A DNA stretch of 64,000 bases from MPNP01 sp963668325 (GCA_963668325.1 OY764222.1:868001-932000); one strand, 5' to 3'; positions 35,555-44,836 are shown, numbered from the stretch's first letter. Program-made: numbers and translations. The notes: generated by a model not told the origin, from the letters alone.

Positions 35555-36856
35555 ATGTCTAATGACAGGATAGAATCTATGATTGAAGAACAAACAATAT
35601 CAATGGGTGACCTTAAAGCCAAATCACCATCAACACTCCTCGCCATGGCCAGTGAGTTGGAAATAGAAAATGTTTCCACCATGAGGAAAGGGGATATAAT
35701 GTTCCAAATCCTAAAAAATCGAGCCGAAATAGGTTGGAATATTGTCAGTGATAATGGTGTTTTGGAAGTTCTACAAGATGGTTTCGGTTTTCTAAGATCT
35801 TGTGAGGCCAATTATCTTCCCGGTCCAGACGATATATACGTCAGCCCGGAAGTTATCAGAAAATTTGGCCTCCGAACCGGATCTACGGTAGCAGGGATAT
35901 TAAAAGCCCCAAGTGGTGACCAAAACTATTTTACATTAACCAGGGTTACCAGTTTGAACTATTCCGACCCTGAAACCGCTCGAAACCGTGTCCATTTTGA
36001 TAATTTGACCCCTTTATACCCGGATGAGCCTCTACGGATGGAACTTCCGCCAGGGAACTCCAAGGATCTTTCAGCAAGAGTCATAGATTTGATTTCGCCA
36101 CTTGGAAAGGGTCAAAGAGCTTTAATAGTTGCCCCTCCCAGGACAGGTAAGACTGTACTTTTACAAAACATAGCCCACTCCATTGAGAAAAATCACCCAG
36201 AGGTTTTTCTGATTGTTCTCCTTGTTGATGAACGACCTGAGGAAGTGACCGATATGCAGAGAAGTGTCAAGGGAGAGGTGGTATCCTCCACGTTTGACGA
36301 GCCGGCAACTCGCCATGTGGCGGTTTCCGAAATGGTCATCGAAAAGGCCAAGAGGTTGGTGGAAAACAAGAAGGATGTTATCATTTTACTTGATTCAATA
36401 ACCCGCTTGGGAAGGGCATTTAATGCTGTTGTTCCCTCGTCGGGTAAAGTTCTCAGTGGTGGAGTGGATGCCAATGCCTTGCAACGCCCTAAGAGATTTT
36501 TTGGTGCCGCCAGAAATATTGAAGAAGGAGGATCCCTTACCATTGTGGCCACAGCTTTGATAGATACAGGCAGCCGTATGGATGAAGTTATCTTTGAAGA
36601 ATTCAAGGGAACTGGCAACTCTGAAATTGTTCTTGACAGGAAAGTTGCCGACAAGCGGGTCTATCCTTCCATGGATATACTCAAGTCTGGTACCAGGAAA
36701 GAAGATTTGCTGGTTGCTCCAGATGACTTGCAGAAGACATTCATGCTGCGCAGAATTTTAACTCAGATGGGAACCACGGAAGCGGTAGAATTTTTGATTT
36801 CGAAATTGAAGGTAACCAAGTCCAATGCCGAGTTTTTCATGTCCATGAAATCCTGA
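35555..36856 (+). CDS. rho: Transcription termination factor Rho
   Basis: Hexameric RNA-dependent ATPase that ends transcription. RNA-binding cold-shock-like domain with GFGFLRS and DDIYVSPEVIRKFGLRTG, Walker A PPRTGKTVLLQNIA, Walker B VIILLDSITRLGRA, and the R-loop LDRKVADKRVYPSMDILKSGTRKE. The start is taken at ATG 35555 (about 433 residues). The frame is open to a TTG at 35480, but that extension has no family sequence. First of the conserved rho-mnmE-mnmG-rsmG series. Confidence 0.95.
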   Translation: MSNDRIESMIEEQTISMGDLKAKSPSTLLAMASELEIENVSTMRKGDIMFQILKNRAEIGWNIVSDNGVLEVLQDGFGFLRSCEANYLPGPDDIYVSPEVIRKFGLRTGSTVAGILKAPSGDQNYFTLTRVTSLNYSDPETARNRVHFDNLTPLYPDEPLRMELPPGNSKDLSARVIDLISPLGKGQRALIVAPPRTGKTVLLQNIAHSIEKNHPEVFLIVLLVDERPEEVTDMQRSVKGEVVSSTFDEPATRHVAVSEMVIEKAKRLVENKKDVIILLDSITRLGRAFNAVVPSSGKVLSGGVDANALQRPKRFFGAARNIEEGGSLTIVATALIDTGSRMDEVIFEEFKGTGNSEIVLDRKVADKRVYPSMDILKSGTRKEDLLVAPDDLQKTFMLRRILTQMGTTEAVEFLISKLKVTKSNAEFFMSMKS

Positions 36857-36960
36857 TCAACCTAACAGTTTGTGCCAAATCCAAGAATGGAGGTTGGAAA
36901 CTACCAACTCATTTTGAATAACTCCTTTTTGGCGTTTGCTGGTAATTTAGATTCTCCACC

Positions 36961-38277
36961 ATGATCTTTTCCGGCCTTTCAAAAGAAACCATCTTTGCCC
37001 CTGCCACAGCCAAGGGGAAGTCAGCTGTTGCCATAATCAGAATATCAGGTTCAAAAACCTCTTCCGTTCTGGAGAATTTAATCGGGAGTGTTCCCAAGGG
37101 AAGAGTTTTGTCGTTGACCAGGATTATTCATCCCCAATCAGGAGATATGTTGGATCAGGCATTGGTGGTTTTTTTCCCGAGTGGACAAAGCTATACGGGG
37201 GAAGAAGCCGCAGAATTGCATCTTCATGGTAGCCGAGCCACCGTAAATGCCGTGGCCAATTGCTTACTGGAAGAAGGTTTGAGAATGGCCGAACCGGGGG
37301 AATTTACCTTTCGGGCTTTGCAAAATGGACAAATGGACCTTGCCCAGGTAGAAGGTTTGGGTGATTTGATCGAAGCAGAAACTGAAGCCCAGAGAAAACA
37401 AGCCAACCTTGCCTTGGAAGGAGTTGTTTCGAATGCTTCGACTGGCTGGAAAAAAGATCTAACCTATTGTCTTGCCCTGTTGGAAACAGAAATTGAGTTT
37501 TCAGAAGAGGATTTACCTCCTGATGTAAAGAATCAGACCATGGAGGTTGTCTCGAAACTTCAGGATACCTTACAACGTGAAGTAAGTGGAGTGGCCATGG
37601 CGGAAAGGCTACGGGATGGTTTTGAAGTCGCCATCATCGGTCAGCCAAATTCGGGAAAATCTACCTTGCTTAACTATCTGGCCGGTCGAGAAGCCGCCAT
37701 TACTTCCAACTATGCTGGTACGACCAGGGATGTGTTGGAGGTTTATATGGAGCTGGATGGTTTACCGGTTTGTTTTCTTGATACTGCGGGTATAAGATCC
37801 TCCAGTGATCCCATCGAGAAAATCGGCATAGAACGGACCAAGACCAGAGCCAGAAATGCAGATTTGAGAATATTTTTACTAAAACAGGATCAACAAACCT
37901 TTCCTGGGGTTGAATGGCAGGAAGGAGACCTAAAGCTTTTGGCCAAGGTTGATCTGGTAAAAGGTAGAAATCCCAAAGGCGTCTCAGGATTAACCGGCCA
38001 AGGGGTTGATCGGATGCTGAAAAATATAGCCGAGGTGTTGGAAAACAGGATAGAAAAAGTAGGAGTAGCAACAAATACCAGGCATCGTCAGGCCATAAAT
38101 CGATCTTTGGAGTTCCTCGAAAAGGCAATTTTAGAGCTGAGAAGGAAAAATTGCCAGGATGAAATTGTCGCCGAAGACCTGCGCCAGGCCATCAGAGCCC
38201 TTGAAACAATAACCGGAACGATAGATATAGAACAGGTGCTGGGAGAAATCTTCTCTAACTTCTGTATAGGAAAATAA
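36961..38277 (+). CDS. mnmE: tRNA modification GTPase MnmE
   Basis: With MnmG installs the carboxymethylaminomethyl group on U34 of tRNAs. N-terminal tetrahydrofolate domain (SGLSKETIFAPATA, GKSAVAIIRISG), G domain with IGQPNSGKSTLLNYLAG and DTAGIR, and the C-terminal catalytic Cys motif FCIGK at the end. 438 residues, normal. The usual second and fourth G-domain motifs look shortened (KVDLVKG for NKxD), which is seen in some alphaproteobacteria. Confidence 0.94.
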   Translation: MIFSGLSKETIFAPATAKGKSAVAIIRISGSKTSSVLENLIGSVPKGRVLSLTRIIHPQSGDMLDQALVVFFPSGQSYTGEEAAELHLHGSRATVNAVANCLLEEGLRMAEPGEFTFRALQNGQMDLAQVEGLGDLIEAETEAQRKQANLALEGVVSNASTGWKKDLTYCLALLETEIEFSEEDLPPDVKNQTMEVVSKLQDTLQREVSGVAMAERLRDGFEVAIIGQPNSGKSTLLNYLAGREAAITSNYAGTTRDVLEVYMELDGLPVCFLDTAGIRSSSDPIEKIGIERTKTRARNADLRIFLLKQDQQTFPGVEWQEGDLKLLAKVDLVKGRNPKGVSGLTGQGVDRMLKNIAEVLENRIEKVGVATNTRHRQAINRSLEFLEKAILELRRKNCQDEIVAEDLRQAIRALETITGTIDIEQVLGEIFSNFCIGK

Positions 38278-38285
38278 AGTCGAAA

Positions 38286-40157
38286 ATGACACACCATTAC
38301 GATGTGATAGTTGTGGGAGGTGGTCATGCCGGGTGTGAGGCAGCAGCAGTTTCGGCCCGTGCTGGCGCCAAAACAGTTTTGGTTACACTCAAGATTGAAG
38401 GCATCGGCCAAATGTCCTGTAATCCTGCCATCGGCGGGTTGGGCAAAGGACATCTTGTCCGCGAAATTGATGCCTTGGATGGTGTTATGGGTAGAGTTGC
38501 CGACAAGGCAGGTATCCAGTTTCGGCTTCTTAACCGTCGCAAAGGACCAGCTGTCCAGGGGCCCCGGGCGCAGATGGACCGAGCCCTTTATCGGCAAGCA
38601 ATGCAAGCAACCATTTCCAGTTCAGCAAATCTCACCACCCTGGAAGGAGAAGTTGTTGATATTAACTATGCCAATGGAAAGCTGGAGGGCGTTGTACTTG
38701 CTGACGGTACGATTCTAACTGCCAAAGCGGTTGTTTTGACCACGGGAACTTTCCTTAGAGGGGTAATAAGATTAGGCCAGGAAGCGACGCCTGCAGGACG
38801 GGTCGGAGACCCATCTGCAATTCGTCTGGCTGAAAGGCTGGATGATTTGGGTTTCCCATTGGGGCGATTGAAAACCGGTACGCCTCCCAGGTTGGATACA
38901 CGGACTATAAATTGGGAGATACTGGCAGAACAACCAGGTGATGAAGAGCCTGAATTGTTTTCTTTCCTGTCCAGCAAACCCCAAGCCAGGCAGATTTCAT
39001 GTGCGATAACCCATACCAATGCCCGAACCCACGACATAATTCGTCGAGATCTGGATAAATCAGCCATTTATGGAGGTTATTTTGAAAGTACGGGACCAAG
39101 ATATTGCCCATCAATAGAGGATAAGGTAGTCAGATTTCCAGACCGGGACAATCACCAGATATTCCTTGAACCTGAGGGCCTGACGACGGAACTTGTTTAT
39201 CCTAATGGGATATCAACATCCTTGCCAAAAAGTACGCAGGAAGAGTTTGTTAAATCCATAATAGGGTTGGAGCAGGCCCGAATAACCCAGTATGGCTACG
39301 CCATTGAGTATGATTATGTTGATCCGAAATCCCTGCGTTATACCTTGGAAACAAAGAATCTTGAGAATTTATTCCTAGCCGGGCAGATCAATGGAACCAC
39401 CGGTTACGAAGAGGCGGCTGGCCAAGGTCTTGTTGCTGGGCTAAATGCTGCCAGAAAAGCCTTGGGTAAAGAAAAAAAACAGTTCCTGCGATCAGAATCC
39501 TACATTGGGGTGATGGTCGATGACCTGATAACCAAGGGTGTAACCGAACCTTATCGGATGTTTACTTCTCGGGCCGAATTCAGGTTGTCCCTAAGAGCAG
39601 ACAATGCCGACCAACGTCTAACGCCTAAAGGAATTGAGCTGGGGATTGTTTCCGAAGTACGTAAAGAACAATTCGAGAAAAAAATCCAAAACCTGGAATA
39701 TTTTCGTGAGGTACTCGGAAAGAGGTCCCTTACCCCTACCGAAGCCATGTTGCATGGTATTGCAATCAGTAAAGATGGGATAAGACGCGCGGGTTTGGAT
39801 TTACTGGCCTATCCCGAAGTCAATTTGCCCAGATTGGCAAAAATCTGGCCGGAATTAAAAGAGATCGACCAGGAAACAGCAAGACTTTTGGAAAATGACT
39901 CAGTTTATTACCGATATCTGGAAAGACAAAACCAGGAAGCGAAATCGCTGACAGAAGATGAAAGGTGCAAAATTCCTGACGAAATAGATTACATGGCCAT
40001 GAATGGTTTATCAGGCGAATTACGGTCGAAACTGAATACAATCAGACCAGAAACGCTTGGCCAAGCTGGAAGAATTGAGGGGATGACACCGTCAGCACTG
40101 GCTTATATACTTTCAACTGTAAACCGGAAGAAAACCTTTGATCTTGCGAGCCAATAA
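38286..40157 (+). CDS. mnmG: tRNA modification enzyme MnmG (GidA)
   Basis: FAD-dependent partner of MnmE. FAD motif VIVVGGGHAGCEAAAVSARAG at the N-terminus (glycine-rich loop residues 10-15), first GidA signature GPAVQGPRAQMDRALYR, catalytic Cys in GTPPRLDTR-to-YCPSIEDK region, and the second signature NLFLAGQINGTTGYEEAAGQG. 623 residues, normal. Eight bases after mnmE, so in the same transcript. Confidence 0.95.
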   Translation: MTHHYDVIVVGGGHAGCEAAAVSARAGAKTVLVTLKIEGIGQMSCNPAIGGLGKGHLVREIDALDGVMGRVADKAGIQFRLLNRRKGPAVQGPRAQMDRALYRQAMQATISSSANLTTLEGEVVDINYANGKLEGVVLADGTILTAKAVVLTTGTFLRGVIRLGQEATPAGRVGDPSAIRLAERLDDLGFPLGRLKTGTPPRLDTRTINWEILAEQPGDEEPELFSFLSSKPQARQISCAITHTNARTHDIIRRDLDKSAIYGGYFESTGPRYCPSIEDKVVRFPDRDNHQIFLEPEGLTTELVYPNGISTSLPKSTQEEFVKSIIGLEQARITQYGYAIEYDYVDPKSLRYTLETKNLENLFLAGQINGTTGYEEAAGQGLVAGLNAARKALGKEKKQFLRSESYIGVMVDDLITKGVTEPYRMFTSRAEFRLSLRADNADQRLTPKGIELGIVSEVRKEQFEKKIQNLEYFREVLGKRSLTPTEAMLHGIAISKDGIRRAGLDLLAYPEVNLPRLAKIWPELKEIDQETARLLENDSVYYRYLERQNQEAKSLTEDERCKIPDEIDYMAMNGLSGELRSKLNTIRPETLGQAGRIEGMTPSALAYILSTVNRKKTFDLASQ

Positions 40158-40184
40158 ATTTACCAATTTTGCAAGGTTTTCAAT

Positions 40185-40913
40185 TTGGCTGCAACGGTGT
40201 CCCACCCCAACAAATTATTAAATCCATTCAGGGATTTGAAGGAGATTTTTTCATTGGATCCTGGAGTTGAGAAGTTTTCGATAAGTGGCGACCCAAAGTC
40301 CTTTCTGCAAAGGCATCTAGCAGGGGAGACGTTTGGCAAGCTGACCCAATTTCATGATCTCCTTCTTAAATGGAACAGAAAAAAGCAGCTTGTTTCAAAT
40401 GCGACACTGGATTCACTGTGGCTAAGACATTTTGTTGATTCAGCCCAATTATATCCCCTGTACCCAGACAGGGAAAGGTACAAGTGGCTGGATATTGGAT
40501 CTGGTGGTGGGTTTCCAGGTCTGGTATTGGCCATAATTGCCTCGGAATTTGCCCCTGAGAATGAATTTGTTCTGGTGGAGTCAAATAGCTACAAGGCCGA
40601 ATTTCTTCGGCATGTTTCGCTCAAACTTGGTCTTAATGTTGTCGTTCACCGATCAAGAGTAGAGGACCTGACCCCACAAAGGGCCGACATTGTCTCAGCC
40701 CGGGCAGTTGCAAGTTTGGCTACCCTGCTTCAATGGTCAGGAAAACATCTAGAAAAGGATGGAAAAGCACTTTTTTTGAAAGGGCGTTCGGTAGAAGGGG
40801 AAATACACGAGGCCCAGGCATCCTGGAAATTCAATTATACCAAATTACCGAGTTGGACAACCAAAACCGGGACGGTACTGATTGTGGATAATATCAGGGG
40901 ACAACCTCAATAG
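40185..40913 (+). CDS. rsmG: 16S rRNA (guanine527-N7) methyltransferase
   Basis: SAM-dependent methyltransferase acting on the small-subunit rRNA. SAM-binding motif WLDIGSGGGFPGLVLAI, RHFVDSAQL before it and ARAVASLATLLQW after it are RsmG signatures. The only start in frame near mnmG is TTG at 40185, giving about 50 extra N-terminal residues before the common FGKLTQFHDLLLKWN segment. The true start may be internal. In most alphaproteobacteria parA and parB follow; here the next gene is convergent after 10 nt. Confidence 0.9.
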   Translation: MAATVSHPNKLLNPFRDLKEIFSLDPGVEKFSISGDPKSFLQRHLAGETFGKLTQFHDLLLKWNRKKQLVSNATLDSLWLRHFVDSAQLYPLYPDRERYKWLDIGSGGGFPGLVLAIIASEFAPENEFVLVESNSYKAEFLRHVSLKLGLNVVVHRSRVEDLTPQRADIVSARAVASLATLLQWSGKHLEKDGKALFLKGRSVEGEIHEAQASWKFNYTKLPSWTTKTGTVLIVDNIRGQPQ

Positions 40914-40923
40914 GTGGAGTAAT

Positions 40924-41646
40924 CTATCCAAGAAAGATTTTTTTAATCTGTTGTTCAACCTGGCGAACATGTTTGTCATTGTGGCCACGCACAACGACAT
41001 TTGAGCCGTAAACACTGTTCTGGAAAAATGGATAGGAGCCAATACTTAGGGAGGGCCAATTTTCTGCTATTTTGCCAAGCTCCTTGGCAATTTCCCCTTC
41101 GGGGCGATTGATGGTGATCGTTCTTGATAATTGAGGTTTACCGGTGGGAAGTTCCGGGATAACTTCGCCCACCATTGCTCGAAATATAGCAGGAACACCG
41201 GCCATGACATAAACGTTTCCGATCCTGAAACCTGGAGCTCCTGAGACATTATTTTGAATGAGTTCTGCCCCCTTTGGAATTCGTGCCATCCGCAATCTGG
41301 CTTCATTTAACTCAAGGCTCTGGGCCTTGGCCCTAGCTTCAATCAAGGATTTTGCTTTCTTGTTTATTTCAAGTTTGGTTGAAAATGCTTTCGCTACAGC
41401 GTCAGCAGTTATATCATCATGAGTCGGACCAATCCCTCCACTGGTAAAAACCAGATCAAATCCAACCCTTAAATCATTCAAGGCAGAAACTATGGTGGGT
41501 ATTACGTCAGGAACAATCCTTACTTCTCCCAGGTCCACCCCATTCGTCCCAAGTGATTTGGCCAGGAAAGAGACATTCAAATCCTGAGTTCTTCCAGATA
41601 AAATCTCATCCCCTATAACCAAAAATGCTGCTGTTGGATTGCCCAT
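40924..41646 (-). CDS. Molybdopterin-binding/CinA N-terminal domain protein
   Basis: A 240-residue protein of the MoaB/Mog fold as found at the N-terminus of CinA. LVIGDEILSGRTQDLNVSFLAKSL, FTSGGIGPTHDDITADAVAKAF and the glycine-rich VYVMAGVPAIFRAM region are visible. The C-terminal NMN-deamidase domain of full CinA is absent. Function of the stand-alone domain is uncertain; competence/damage-inducible naming is by homology only. Same strand as the methyltransferase, 28 nt behind it. Confidence 0.83.
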   Translation of the reverse strand: MGNPTAAFLVIGDEILSGRTQDLNVSFLAKSLGTNGVDLGEVRIVPDVIPTIVSALNDLRVGFDLVFTSGGIGPTHDDITADAVAKAFSTKLEINKKAKSLIEARAKAQSLELNEARLRMARIPKGAELIQNNVSGAPGFRIGNVYVMAGVPAIFRAMVGEVIPELPTGKPQLSRTITINRPEGEIAKELGKIAENWPSLSIGSYPFFQNSVYGSNVVVRGHNDKHVRQVEQQIKKIFLG

Positions 41647-41673
41647 TCTGTTTCCTACTGTATTTTTGTTTCA

Positions 41674-42630
41674 CTAATCAATGGTGCTAATGAACCTTCT
41701 TGCCATTTCAAAACTCATTCTTCTGCGGTAATAACCATCCCTGCGAATTCCTTTGAAAGGAGTAAGAAACAAGTCACTGGTTTCATATCGGAACCGATAA
41801 ATTCTTTTATTCAAAGTTACCACTGCCGAAGGGATGTTCCCAATATTGCACCCTATCCTTACGAAAAATCTGGATGAAACCTTAACAGGATATTGTTTCA
41901 ACTCTTCAACATCACAAAACCTAATTGTTGGTTCTTTAGAACTATCAAAAGTCACAAGTCCCAGGTTTCCGTGAGGGTCGTTAAACTTGATTATGCTACC
42001 TGAAAGCAGAGTAGGGATATGTTTTTCCAAAGATCTCAGATCCCCGATAAAGTTGTTATCGTAATAGATACTGGTATCATAACTAGCCGCTTTGTCAAAC
42101 AGGGCCAGACAAACAGGGTTTTCCGTATCGTTGAAGATACTTTCATTATGCAAGAGAATGTACGTTGACAACCGGTCTCTAAACAGGTTGCTCTGAAGAA
42201 AGGATGCTGGAACCAATGCTGCTACATAATCGCAGTGCTGCAGACAAAGACTGAGGCAGTGCTTGTATAGGTCATCATAAGGGGTTAAGGGAAAAGGCAA
42301 TTTCCGTCTAGTAGCGGAGTTTTTCGCCAACCAGGGTGGATTGGTTACACAAACTTGATAACCTTCAGGGAAAGATTTAATGGTGTCCCTGTTATTCACT
42401 TCGCTATCAGCAGGAGAAATGTCAAAGGAATCAAAATAACGACACATGTCAAGAGACTGTAAAGACTTGATAATGTAATTTGCTCCGGCAAAGGGTTCCA
42501 GAATTCTATGATTGGGCAACCCAACCTTGTTTGCCCATTTTATAAACGGATCAAGTGAAAATGGATTTCCTAATGTGTAATACTGCCCTTTAGACCTTTT
42601 GGTTGAAGCCAGATCTAAAACCAATTCCAT
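41674..42630 (-). CDS. Solitary N6-adenine DNA methyltransferase
   Basis: About 318 residues. Motif X-like SKGQYYTLGNPFSLDPFIKW comes first, then the SAM-binding LEPFAGANYIIKS and the catalytic VTNPPWLAK (NPPW near residues 97-100). This motif order is that of gamma-class N6-adenine methyltransferases. The start is ATG 42630 with AAGGA six bases before; an upstream TTG extends to 42651. No endonuclease or specificity gene is adjacent, so it is an orphan methylase or a remnant of a restriction system. The C-terminal 120 residues could be a target-recognition domain. Confidence 0.78.
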   Translation of the reverse strand: MELVLDLASTKRSKGQYYTLGNPFSLDPFIKWANKVGLPNHRILEPFAGANYIIKSLQSLDMCRYFDSFDISPADSEVNNRDTIKSFPEGYQVCVTNPPWLAKNSATRRKLPFPLTPYDDLYKHCLSLCLQHCDYVAALVPASFLQSNLFRDRLSTYILLHNESIFNDTENPVCLALFDKAASYDTSIYYDNNFIGDLRSLEKHIPTLLSGSIIKFNDPHGNLGLVTFDSSKEPTIRFCDVEELKQYPVKVSSRFFVRIGCNIGNIPSAVVTLNKRIYRFRYETSDLFLTPFKGIRRDGYYRRRMSFEMARRFISTID

Positions 42631-42798
42631 CAAGGATCCTTTTGATTGCAATTAATGTTTAGGTAAAATCACCTTAATAGGTAGGTTAGACATATATAGG
42701 ACTTTTTGCTGGTTTTAATCCTGTCGAGTGTTACCTATTCTCTGACATGAAAGATTACCCAGAAATTCAAAACAATTGAATATAACAAAGGAAATATA

Positions 42799-43503
42799 AT
42801 GACTTCAGCTAAAGTAGCCTTGATTATAGGTGGCGGAAGTGGCATGGGGGCAGATGCTGCCGAGACTCTTGCCAAAGCTGGCTTCCAAATAGGAATTTTA
42901 TCATCCTCTGGCAAGGGCGAAGCTCTCGCGGAAAAACTTGGCGGTGTAGGAGTTACAGGAACCAACAAGAGTAGCGCCGATATTCAAGACCTCGCCAATA
43001 AGGCTGTAAAACAATGGGGCCGGGTTGATGTGGTGGTCAGTTCAGCTGGTCATGGTCCCAAGGGAGATATCCTGGAAATAAGTGATGAAAACTGGCATGA
43101 GGGTATGGAGTTTTATCTTCTGAACGTTATCAGAGCTGCCCGGATTATTGCTCCTATCATGGTCAAACAGGGCGGTGGAACCTTTATCAACATATCAACC
43201 TTTGCTATATTTGAACCGGACCCATTGTTTCCAACATCAGGTGTATTTAGAGCAGGCTTGGCAAGCTTTTCCAAACTGTTTTCCGACAAGTTCGCCAAGG
43301 AAAATGTTCGGATGAACAACGTTCTGCCCGGTTTTATTGACAGTTTGCCGGAAACCGAAGACAGACGAGCAAGAATTCCCATGGGAAGGTATGGCAAGAC
43401 CGGCGAAGTGTCCTCCTTAATTAATTATCTCGCTTCTGAGGAAGCTGCCTATCTAACGGGACAGAATATTCGAATTGATGGTGGTCTGACCCGATCTGTC
43501 TAG
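42799..43503 (+). CDS. SDR-family protein lacking the catalytic Tyr-Lys pair
   Basis: A 234-residue Rossmann protein of SDR architecture. The cofactor loop GGGSGMGADA is at residues 11-20, VVVSSAGHGPKGD takes the place of NNAG, and NIST provides the catalytic Ser133. Where YxxxK is expected, the sequence is SGVFR: Ser147 and Arg151 replace Tyr and Lys. The downstream VRMNNVLPGFIDSLP is well preserved. The fold is intact, so it may bind NAD(P) without classical reductase chemistry, or use other residues. AAGGA precedes the ATG. Divergent from the methyltransferase. Confidence 0.82.
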   Translation: MTSAKVALIIGGGSGMGADAAETLAKAGFQIGILSSSGKGEALAEKLGGVGVTGTNKSSADIQDLANKAVKQWGRVDVVVSSAGHGPKGDILEISDENWHEGMEFYLLNVIRAARIIAPIMVKQGGGTFINISTFAIFEPDPLFPTSGVFRAGLASFSKLFSDKFAKENVRMNNVLPGFIDSLPETEDRRARIPMGRYGKTGEVSSLINYLASEEAAYLTGQNIRIDGGLTRSV

Positions 43504-43563
43504 GTATCGGACGGTCTAAAACATTAGGGAACCTCGATGTTCTCCAAAAATTAGGAATCACCT

Positions 43564-43582
43564 GTTTTACCCTTGGTAAAAC
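43564..43582. terminator. Stem-loop downstream of the SDR gene
   Basis: GTTTTACC (43564-43571) and GGTAAAAC (43575-43582) form an 8-bp perfect stem with a 3-nt loop, 60 bp after the SDR stop. No U-tract follows, so intrinsic termination is doubtful. Confidence 0.35.
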
Positions 43583-43640
43583 CCCAACACGTCACATGCT
43601 CTGGTATGCCATTGTGCATCGACACAGACTGATTTGTTGC

Positions 43641-43658
43641 TTGATTCAATTGAATCAA
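43641..43658. promoter_or_regulatory. Perfect 18-bp palindrome upstream of iclR
   Basis: TTGATTCAATTGAATCAA reads identically on both strands. It lies about 170 bp before the IclR start. A dimeric regulator site is plausible; no second copy was noticed in the window. Confidence 0.4.
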
Positions 43659-43825
43659 AACAAGAATAAAAGTTCCTGGAAATGGATGACTTTGAGGAAG
43701 AAAAATGTTAGGAATTACCTAATTTGGAATAAATAGACATGTTCTAAATCTATTTAAAAATGGAAATATAGGTTTAGGACTATGAACTAGCTTATGGCAT
43801 CAGAAGACGGCTAAACAGGTGACAA

Positions 43826-44596
43826 TTGAATAATAGTAAAATCCCCAAAAAGCGCGTAGGTGCAATTGACAGGGCCTTACAGATACTCGATATCCTTACC
43901 GAAAGGGTCGAACCAATGAACGCATATGAATTGGCACGTACGTTGGGAGCACCCGTCTCGACTGTCTACAAGATAACCAATCAACTGTCCGACCGTGACG
44001 TGCTGGAGAACGACGGTGACGGCATGCTTTGGCTTGGGCCTCGTCTAATGCGGTATGGTTTAACTTATCGTGCAGAGATGGATGTCTTTGCCGAGGCCAA
44101 GCGGGAAATGGAGCGGCTTTGTACCGAGGTTGGAGAAACCGTGCAGATTTGTGCCCGAGACGGTGATATGATGAGTGTCATTGGAATGGTTCGTGGAAAA
44201 GGACATTTTGATGTCGCTTCCAAGGTAGGAACCCGAGTGCCCTTGAATTGGACAGCATCGGGCCGTCTCTTGCTCGGACATCTTCCTGCAGAAGAGCGAT
44301 ATGCGATATTTGCCAATACGGTGCGGCCCTCTGAAACTGGACTGGCCGACACCGACCCGGATCGACTGACTCAAATGTCGGGCGACGAATTCAAGGCACG
44401 CGTCGCCGTCCAAATGGGTGCATCGGAATATGAGATCGCCTGTATTGCATCACCAATCAGCGATGCACGAGGTGTCTGTGTCGCCACGATCTCGATCGTG
44501 TTGCCGGAGACGCGTGCACGCGCAAACCTGCCGTACTTGATCCAGGCCGCAACGAAGGCCAGTCAAAACGTGGAAAGCACCATTTCAGCAAGTTGA
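43826..44596 (+). CDS. IclR-family transcriptional regulator
   Basis: A 256-residue regulator. The winged helix (residues 10-70) has IDRALQILDILTERVEPMN and LARTLGAPVSTVYKITNQL, then the IclR effector domain with GTRVPLNWTASGRLLLGHLP and IACIASPISDARGVCVATISIV. TTG start at 43826 with AGG upstream; no closer ATG exists before the helix-turn-helix. First gene with the island's higher GC content. It probably regulates the peptide-transporter operon at 45.3-53.4 kb, though an insertion-sequence remnant now stands between them. Confidence 0.88.
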   Translation: MNNSKIPKKRVGAIDRALQILDILTERVEPMNAYELARTLGAPVSTVYKITNQLSDRDVLENDGDGMLWLGPRLMRYGLTYRAEMDVFAEAKREMERLCTEVGETVQICARDGDMMSVIGMVRGKGHFDVASKVGTRVPLNWTASGRLLLGHLPAEERYAIFANTVRPSETGLADTDPDRLTQMSGDEFKARVAVQMGASEYEIACIASPISDARGVCVATISIVLPETRARANLPYLIQAATKASQNVESTISAS

Positions 44597-44686
44597 ACAT
44601 TCCCGCAGCGTTTACAGTTATCGTTTTTATTCCTGTCTTGTTCACCTCTGTTGTATTTTAAATTAAATCAGTAGAGATTTTTCACA

Positions 44687-44708
44687 TTCATGCCAATATC
44701 GGCATGAA
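44687..44708. repeat. Hairpin between iclR and the IS21 remnant
   Basis: TTCATGCC (44687-44694) and GGCATGAA (44701-44708) are 8-bp perfect arms around six bases, 90 bp after the iclR stop. It may be an iclR terminator lacking a U-tract, or part of the decayed insertion element. Confidence 0.35.
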
Positions 44709-44836
44709 GGTGATGGGAGGGCATAGCCCGACTGGAACTGCCGGTAATCGATAAAGTCCAAAGGTGCCTCAAATGACATCGGCAGTGATTCGTACAATAA
44801 TTAGCTCGCCAAAAAACTATCAACGAGGTGAGCAGA

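Larger units (their letters stand above)
43504..43825. other. Non-coding gap of about 320 bp with two symmetric elements
   Basis: Between the SDR and the IclR gene, at the left border of a more GC-rich island. It holds an 8-bp-stem hairpin just after the SDR and an 18-bp palindrome, both listed separately. No coding frame was recognised. Confidence 0.5.

Noticed and set aside
40914..40923. Expectation of parAB and an origin after rsmG
   Set aside because: The next gene is a convergent CinA-like protein after 10 nt; no par genes or parS-like palindromes were seen here.
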